DNA of 64,000 bases from Candidatus Iainarchaeum sp. (GTDB taxonomy: Archaea; Iainarchaeota; Iainarchaeia; Iainarchaeales; VGJJ01), in assembly GCA_016699555.1 (NCBI GenBank), contig CP064981.1:744001-808000 (forward strand), in the 5' to 3' direction. Below are positions 59,057 through 64,000 of the stretch, piece after piece. Made by a program: the position numbers and the translations under genes. How positions within the stretch are numbered: the first letter of the stretch is position 1; the number at the start of each line of letters is the position of its first letter. The notes beneath the pieces were generated by a model. The model saw nothing but the letters and a program-made list of their open reading frames with translations, made no database searches and was not told the DNA's origin.

Positions 59057-61669
59057 ATGATTACGCATCTCACCCAAAAATATCCCGAAAAAGAAGTCTA
59101 TGCGGCCTTGCATCCACTCCTCGGGGCATTCTTCAAGCACCACTTCAAAGGCTTCACCGAGCCCCAGCTCTATTCGATTGTAAACATCCACCAGCGCCAA
59201 AACATCCTCATCTCCGCTCCCACGGGGACGGGAAAAACACTCTCTGCGTTTGCCGCAGTATTGTCCGAACTCATGACGCTTTCGGACGCGGGAAAGCTCG
59301 AGGACAAAATCTATTGCGTGTACATTTCTCCTTTACGCGCGCTCTCCAACGACATCGAAAAAAACTTGAATGGCCCGCTGGAAGAAATCCAGAAAGCCGC
59401 CAAAAAACTAGGAAAGGAATTCCCTATCCGCGTTGCGGTCAGGACAGGAGACACTACGGCATCGGAAAAGAGCAAGATGCTTTCTAAACCTCCGCACATC
59501 CTCATTACGACTCCTGAGTCCATGGCCATCACGCTTACCGCGCCCAAGTTCTCCCTCAACATGAAGGAAGCGCAATGGATGATCATCGATGAAATCCACG
59601 CACTCGCCGCAGGAAAGCGCGGCGTCCAAATGGCGTTGACGCTGGAATCCCTCCAACGCATCGCCCCCGCGATTACGCGCATCGGCCTCTCTGCAACGGT
59701 CGCGCCCATCGACGAGGTCGCAAAATACCTCGTGGGAAACTGGCATGCCGGAACCGAACGCGATTGCAAGGTAGTGGATATCTCGCACATCAAGAAGATG
59801 GACTTGAAAGTCCTCTCTCCGCTGCCGGACCTCATCAACACCACGACTAAAAAAACGCATGAGGCGCTCTATCGCACGCTGGATGATTTGATCCAGGCCC
59901 ACAAAACAACCATTGTTTTCACCAACACCCGCGCCGCAACCGAGCGCGTCGTGCATCATCTGAAGGAAAAATCCCCCGGAACGTATGAGGGATTCATCGG
60001 GGCCCACCACTCTTCCCTTTCGCGCGAGCACCGCTTGATGGTAGAGAACCAGTTGAAGGAAGGAAAGCTCAAGTGCTGCGTCTCCTCCACTTCATTGGAA
60101 TTAGGGATTGACATCGGGTATGTGGATTTGGTCATTTTGCTAGGCAGCCCCAAAGGCGTCGCACGCGCACTGCAGCGCATCGGTCGCGCAGGGCATCGTC
60201 TGCATGACACGGTCAAAGGACGCATCGTCGTCATGGACCGCGACGACCTCGTAGAATGTGGAGTGTTGCTCAAGAATGCATTGGAAAAGAAAATCGACCG
60301 CGTGAATATCCCAAAAAATTGCCTCGATGTGTTGGCGCAGCATATTTTTGGAATGGTCGTGAATGAGCCGCGGGGCGTGGACGAAGTATTCGACGAAATC
60401 CGGCGCGCATACCCCTACTCCAACCTCGCACGCGCCGATTTCCAAGAGGTGCTGAACTATCTCTCGGGCGTGTATGCGGGACTGGAAGTCCGTAATGTGT
60501 ATGCCAAAATATGGGTAGACGAAAAGACCGGCCTCATGGGAAAACGCGGAAAACTCGCACGCGTGCTCTATATGACGAACGTGGGAACCATCCCCGACGA
60601 AGCCAAGATGACCGTCAAGATCGGCGAGAACCGCATCGGAACCCTCGATGAAGGATTCATGGAACGGTTGAAGCGCGGAGATAAATTCGTCCTAGGGGGA
60701 AGCGTGTTCGAGTACCTCTTTGCGCGCGGGATGACCGTGCAGGCCAAGCCAGCGACAGGACAACTTCCCACCGTTCCCGCGTGGTTCTCGGAGATGCTCC
60801 CACTTTCGTATGACTTGGCCATGGACATCCAGAAGTTCCGCCAGCTCATGGACGAAAAGTTCCGCGCCAAGCGCAGCAAAAAAGAAATCGTCGAGTTCGT
60901 GGACAAATACTTGTATGTGGACGCGAATGCGGCGAATGCCATCTATGAATACTTCAAAGAACAATTCGAATACGCCGAAATCCCCCACCACGGAAAACTC
61001 ATCATCGAGACGGTGCGCGAAGGAGATATGAGCTATTGGGTCTTCCACACGCTCTTTGGAAGAAGAGTCAACGACGCCCTTTCCCGTGCATATGCATTTG
61101 CGCTAGGAAGGCTATTGCACAAGGATATCGACATATTACTCTCCGACAACGGATTCGCACTCCTATTCCACGGAAAAGCCTCCCCCGAAAAACTCATGGC
61201 ATCCGTCCACTCCTGGGAATTCCGCAAGATACTCGAAGTGGCGCTGCGCGACAGCGAAGTCCTCCGCAGGCGATTCCGCCATTGCGCCACGCGCGCACTC
61301 ATGATCCTGCGCAATTACCGCGGGCGCGTGAAGAGCGTGGGAAGGCAGCAGATGTCCTCACGCCTCTTGCTTTCAGCAGTTATGCGATTGGACGAGAATT
61401 TTTCGGTCTTGCGCGAGGCCCGGCGCGAGGTCATGGAAGACCTCATGGACATCACGCACGCGCACGAGATCGTCATCGCGTTGGAACAGAAGATGATGGG
61501 CACGCAAATCATCCAACCCGAGAGCTTCACCCCCTTTGCATTCTCATTGATTGCGCAAGGACATCACGACACGGTGAAGATGGAAGACCGCCTCGCATTC
61601 ATCAAGCGCATGCACGAAAAGGTATTGCTCAAGGTCGAGGCCAAAGAAGCCAAGGCGAAAAGCAAATAA
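59057..61669 (+). CDS. lhr: Lhr-family superfamily 2 DNA helicase
   Basis: 870 aa ATP-dependent 3'-5' helicase used in DNA repair. ILISAPTGTGKTLSAFAAVL near 55 is motif I, IDEIHALAAGKRG motif II (DEIH), GLSATVAPIDEVAK motif III, SSTSLELGIDIGYVDL motif V and QRIGRAGHRLHD motif VI. The C-terminal Lhr domains follow (winged helix near 415-500, then the beta domain). ATG 59057 has no SD; TTG 59021 in the same frame is an alternative. This is a core Lhr of typical length without the bacterial C-terminal extension. Confidence 0.95.
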   Translation: MITHLTQKYPEKEVYAALHPLLGAFFKHHFKGFTEPQLYSIVNIHQRQNILISAPTGTGKTLSAFAAVLSELMTLSDAGKLEDKIYCVYISPLRALSNDIEKNLNGPLEEIQKAAKKLGKEFPIRVAVRTGDTTASEKSKMLSKPPHILITTPESMAITLTAPKFSLNMKEAQWMIIDEIHALAAGKRGVQMALTLESLQRIAPAITRIGLSATVAPIDEVAKYLVGNWHAGTERDCKVVDISHIKKMDLKVLSPLPDLINTTTKKTHEALYRTLDDLIQAHKTTIVFTNTRAATERVVHHLKEKSPGTYEGFIGAHHSSLSREHRLMVENQLKEGKLKCCVSSTSLELGIDIGYVDLVILLGSPKGVARALQRIGRAGHRLHDTVKGRIVVMDRDDLVECGVLLKNALEKKIDRVNIPKNCLDVLAQHIFGMVVNEPRGVDEVFDEIRRAYPYSNLARADFQEVLNYLSGVYAGLEVRNVYAKIWVDEKTGLMGKRGKLARVLYMTNVGTIPDEAKMTVKIGENRIGTLDEGFMERLKRGDKFVLGGSVFEYLFARGMTVQAKPATGQLPTVPAWFSEMLPLSYDLAMDIQKFRQLMDEKFRAKRSKKEIVEFVDKYLYVDANAANAIYEYFKEQFEYAEIPHHGKLIIETVREGDMSYWVFHTLFGRRVNDALSRAYAFALGRLLHKDIDILLSDNGFALLFHGKASPEKLMASVHSWEFRKILEVALRDSEVLRRRFRHCATRALMILRNYRGRVKSVGRQQMSSRLLLSAVMRLDENFSVLREARREVMEDLMDITHAHEIVIALEQKMMGTQIIQPESFTPFAFSLIAQGHHDTVKMEDRLAFIKRMHEKVLLKVEAKEAKAKSK

Positions 61670-61696
61670 CCCCCAAAACGATCGCACTACCATCCC

Positions 61697-62464
61697 ATGC
61701 CAAAACCAACCCTCATCGAAAGCAAAACCCACTCCCCTTTACCCGTCGAATTAGCGCCCGGATTCCACGCCATCGATTTGGGATTATACATTGCAGCGGA
61801 CGATTGTTTGGTCATCTCTGATTTGCAGTTGGGGATCGAAGAACACTACAACTCCATGGGCGTGATGATCCCACGATTCAATTTCATCGAAGTCAAAAAA
61901 CACTTCAAGAAGATATTCGAGAAGAAAATGCACTTCTCGCACATCGTGCTGGACGGAGACATCAAGCATGAGTTCGCCAAGAGCTCCAACCAGGAATGGA
62001 GAGAAATTATTGAGCTATTGGAATTACTCTCCTTGCATGCCGCGCACATCTCCATCGTCAAAGGCAATCATGATCTGTGGATCGACCCCATTGCGCGCTT
62101 CGCCAAGGTCGACATCCACAATCAAGGGCTGTATCTCGAAAAGAGCAATACCTATTTGTGCCACGGCCATGAAATCCCTCAAACACTGGAGTATGAAAAG
62201 GCCACTACCATCGTGATCGGACACGACCACCCTGCCATCGAATTGCAAGAAGGAGCCAAGCGCGAGAAATTCAAATGCTTTTTAGTTGGAAAATATGGAA
62301 AGAAACGCTTGATTGTTTTGCCATCGTTCAATTTCGCCGCCGTGGGAAGCGATCCACGCGTGGCGGCGCTTTCTCCTTTCCTCAAGCAAAATCTGGACAG
62401 CTTCCAAGCATGGATGGTGGAGGATGAAGTGTATGCCTTCGGGAAACTCAAGGACTTGCCCTGA
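61697..62464 (+). CDS. Calcineurin-like metallophosphoesterase
   Basis: 255 aa. CLVISDLQLGIEEHYN near 33 (D-x-Q in place of DxH), VLDGDIKHEFAKSS (GDxxH), SIVKGNHDLW (GNHD) and TIVIGHDHPA (GHxH) are the phosphoesterase motifs with the two-metal site; the first motif DLQ rather than DxH is a known variant of this archaeal group. It is often encoded beside lhr, where it may act on DNA ends. It follows lhr by 27 bases, so the two are probably an operon. Confidence 0.9.
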   Translation: MPKPTLIESKTHSPLPVELAPGFHAIDLGLYIAADDCLVISDLQLGIEEHYNSMGVMIPRFNFIEVKKHFKKIFEKKMHFSHIVLDGDIKHEFAKSSNQEWREIIELLELLSLHAAHISIVKGNHDLWIDPIARFAKVDIHNQGLYLEKSNTYLCHGHEIPQTLEYEKATTIVIGHDHPAIELQEGAKREKFKCFLVGKYGKKRLIVLPSFNFAAVGSDPRVAALSPFLKQNLDSFQAWMVEDEVYAFGKLKDLP

Positions 62465-62504
62465 TTATCCAGCTTGCCCGCGTGAAAGGAATCGGAAATA
62501 AGCA

Positions 62505-63125
62505 CTACTTGTCCTTGGAAAAGAAACGCTTCACGGGCTGCTTCCACTTGGCAACGGGGTAATCGGAAAACTCCGCGAGCAATCCCTTCTCATACAGCAA
62601 GCGCGAGAAGCACTCGGCCGCGCGCTTGGCGTCGTCCAATGCGTTATGCGCTCCCGCGCGACGGACCAACCCCACGAACTCGCAGATGTCATCCAGCCCC
62701 AGCTTGTGCACGCCGCCTTTGAGTTGGATATGGTGATTGTTTTCGAGGTGGCGCAACCACGCCAGGGTGTGGAGCTCGATCATCTTGTTCATGAAGGGCC
62801 ATTTCAAGTGATAGCGCAACGCACCCTTCCACAAGAACAACATATCCCATGCCATGCTCTGCCCCGCGAGCGTGCGATTGGGAATTTTTTCGGCCCATTG
62901 AAAAAACTGCTCCAACAATTGCTTCTCGCTCAAGTGGAGCTTGGAGAGATATTCTTGCGTGAAACCATGCGCCGTCGCGGCCTGCTCATCCCACTCGCTT
63001 CCGGGACGGGGCTTGCATTCGAGATAGAGCGTATTCGTGGGGTGCTCGAAATCGACCGCGGCCAAGCTGATGATGGAATGCGTTTCGGGATCGAGTCCGG
63101 TAAATTCCAAATCAATGACAATCAT
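62505..63125 (-). CDS. DEDDh 3'-5' exonuclease (DnaQ/RNase T-like)
   Basis: 206 aa. MIVIDLEFTGLDPETHSII holds the DxE of Exo I, TLAGQSMAWDMLFLWKG Exo II (the D in WD), and AGAHNALDDAKRAAE Exo III with His and Asp. Such enzymes trim 3' ends of DNA or RNA. ATG 63125 follows TGGTGGATGG; it is 25 bases after the Trm112-like gene and likely co-transcribed with it. Substrate not certain. Confidence 0.9.
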   Translation of the reverse strand: MIVIDLEFTGLDPETHSIISLAAVDFEHPTNTLYLECKPRPGSEWDEQAATAHGFTQEYLSKLHLSEKQLLEQFFQWAEKIPNRTLAGQSMAWDMLFLWKGALRYHLKWPFMNKMIELHTLAWLRHLENNHHIQLKGGVHKLGLDDICEFVGLVRRAGAHNALDDAKRAAECFSRLLYEKGLLAEFSDYPVAKWKQPVKRFFSKDK

Positions 63126-63150
63126 TTTCCATCCACCAATCATTCATCCA

Positions 63151-63306
63151 TTATTCCAACATATTCGGGACGCCGTTCTTGATGGAATAAGCGTGCTTGC
63201 ATACATCGCACACGAGCTGATGCCTTTCTTTCTCATAGTGCAAGGTTCCCTGATCCTTGGGACAAACCAGCACCGAAAGCAGCTCGGGCGTCAAATAATG
63301 GCTCAT
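63151..63306 (-). CDS. Trm112-like small zinc-ribbon protein
   Basis: 51 aa. LTPELLSVLVCPKDQGTLHY, then HQLVCDVCKHAYSIKNGVPN and MLE, is the full Trm112/YcaR (DUF343) pattern: CP.D..G.L.Y, C..C...Y.I..G.P.ML. In archaea and eukaryotes Trm112 activates several tRNA, rRNA and eRF1 methyltransferases. ATG 63306 lies 27.5 nt from the palindromic TTTTATAAAA shared with the traB gene, so the mRNA is leaderless. Confidence 0.9.
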   Translation of the reverse strand: MSHYLTPELLSVLVCPKDQGTLHYEKERHQLVCDVCKHAYSIKNGVPNMLE

Positions 63307-63328
63307 ACACCCATTGGGCTGTTTACGG

Positions 63329-63338
63329 TTTTATAAAA
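63329..63338. promoter_or_regulatory. Shared palindromic TATA box, trm112/traB
   Basis: TTTTATAAAA, a perfect palindrome with centre 63333.5, lies 27.5 bases from the minus ATG 63306 and 30.5 from the plus ATG 63364. No other TATA box or SD is visible between the starts. Confidence 0.65.
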
Positions 63339-63363
63339 GGAATGAATGGGATTTGATTATTCT

Positions 63364-64000
63364 ATGTCCATCAAACGCATCGCTTTCCAGGGCAAGGAAA
63401 TCATCCTCGTCGGGACGGCGCACATCTCACGCGCATCCGTTGAATTGGTCGAAAAAACAATCGCAGAGGAAAAGCCCAACATCATCGCCGTGGAACTCGA
63501 CGAATCGCGTTTGCGTCAGTTGCTGGAGGGACAGCAATACGAAAAGATGAACATGTCCGAGCTCATCCAAAAAGGACAAGCGGGGCTGTTGCTCCTGAAT
63601 CTCTTTTTGGCCAACATGCAAAAGCGCCTCGGAGAAAACGTCGGAGTGAAACCCGGCGAAGAAATGTTGGTGGCAGTCAAGGCCGCACAAGCCGGCAAGA
63701 CACCCATCCTCCTCGCGGATCGCGATCTCAAAATCACCTTCCAGCGCGCGCTCGCGTCCATTTCGTTGTTCGAGAAACTCAAGCTCGGCGGGAGCATTTT
63801 TACCGGTTTCTTCGAGGAACAGAAACCATTCGATAAGGAACAGATCGAAAAGATGAAAGACCAAGACCTGATCTCGCACTTGTTGGAGGAGCTCAGCAAG
63901 CAATACCCCAAGCTCAAGCAGACGCTCGTGGACGAACGCGATGCATATCTGGCGCACAAGATTATGCTCTCCCCCGGAAAGAAAACCGTTGCCGTCGTGG
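63364..64000 (+). CDS. TraB/PrgY-family membrane protein, N-terminal part (runs off window)
   Basis: 212 residues are present. IILVGTAHISRASVELVEKT near 13 and NIIAVELDESRLRQLLEGQQ are the TraB/GumN opening with the conserved GTxH, and KTPILLADRDLKITFQRALA the RD motif near 120. The C-terminal membrane part is outside the window. Archaeal members are predicted membrane proteins of unknown function. It is divergent from trm112 and probably leaderless. Confidence 0.9.
   Translation, partial: MSIKRIAFQGKEIILVGTAHISRASVELVEKTIAEEKPNIIAVELDESRLRQLLEGQQYEKMNMSELIQKGQAGLLLLNLFLANMQKRLGENVGVKPGEEMLVAVKAAQAGKTPILLADRDLKITFQRALASISLFEKLKLGGSIFTGFFEEQKPFDKEQIEKMKDQDLISHLLEELSKQYPKLKQTLVDERDAYLAHKIMLSPGKKTVAVV

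Overview
The window is archaeal chromosome. It encodes archaeal-type PheRS (alpha and beta) and TyrRS, diphthine synthase, a Trm5-like tRNA methyltransferase, ribosomal protein L35Ae, NucS, an Lhr helicase, a KaiC-family ATPase, FtsZ, ScpA/ScpB, DUF357 and DUF63. Most genes have a TATA box 24-30 nt before the start codon and no Shine-Dalgarno (SD) sequence, so leaderless transcription looks common. Genes inside operons, and a minority of first genes, use GGAGG/GGTGA-type SD sites. Genes are short and closely packed and base composition is near 50% GC. Several genes are of bacterial type: proline dehydrogenase, bacilliredoxin, DUF1289, Ser/Lys signal peptidases and a sigma-like factor. This suggests a free-living-type DPANN lineage (for example Diapherotrites-like), but that placement is an inference of low confidence.

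Layout. 0-10 kb: antiporter fragment, phosphatase, CysRS, Yip1-like protein, HD protein, TyrRS, small acidic protein, OB-fold ssDNA-binding protein, peroxiredoxin, glycosyltransferase, cupin, proline dehydrogenase and a sigma-like HTH protein. 10-22 kb: ftsZ with an upstream small ORF, lipoproteins, Mo-enzyme, Nudix, scpB, methyltransferase, RNase HII, L35Ae and pheST. 22-29 kb: Znu-type metal ABC operon divergent from nikR, then tRNA-Ser, a SET protein, bacilliredoxin, DUF1289, membrane and zinc proteins, signal peptidase and tRNA-Leu. 29-40 kb: base-excision and translesion repair genes (nth, polX, dinB), a nicotianamine-synthase-like gene, a surface-protein operon with its own signal peptidase, and thioredoxin. 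40-50 kb: VIT1-type transporter, scpA/kaiC, the trm5-adk-tmk operon, dph5-DUF357, deaminase, M24 peptidase and nucS. 50-64 kb: a large MopE-like surface protein, enolase, HTH regulator, a candidate structured ncRNA, lhr, phosphoesterase, exonuclease, Trm112 and a TraB-family fragment.

The most unusual feature is a family of composite hairpin arrays, described here as modules B, A and C. Each module keeps its loop and linker bases while its stem sequence changes with compensating bases. They sit directly against stop codons and on both sides of both tRNA genes. A second notable pattern is a single palindromic TATA box placed midway between the start codons of divergent gene pairs (nth/rhodanese, trm5/DUF63, trm112/traB), which would drive leaderless transcripts in both directions. 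Three short genes are also described: a 51-aa Trm112-like protein, a 53-aa DUF1289 protein, and a 30-aa (or 24-aa) ORF that ends inside the ftsZ ribosome-binding site.
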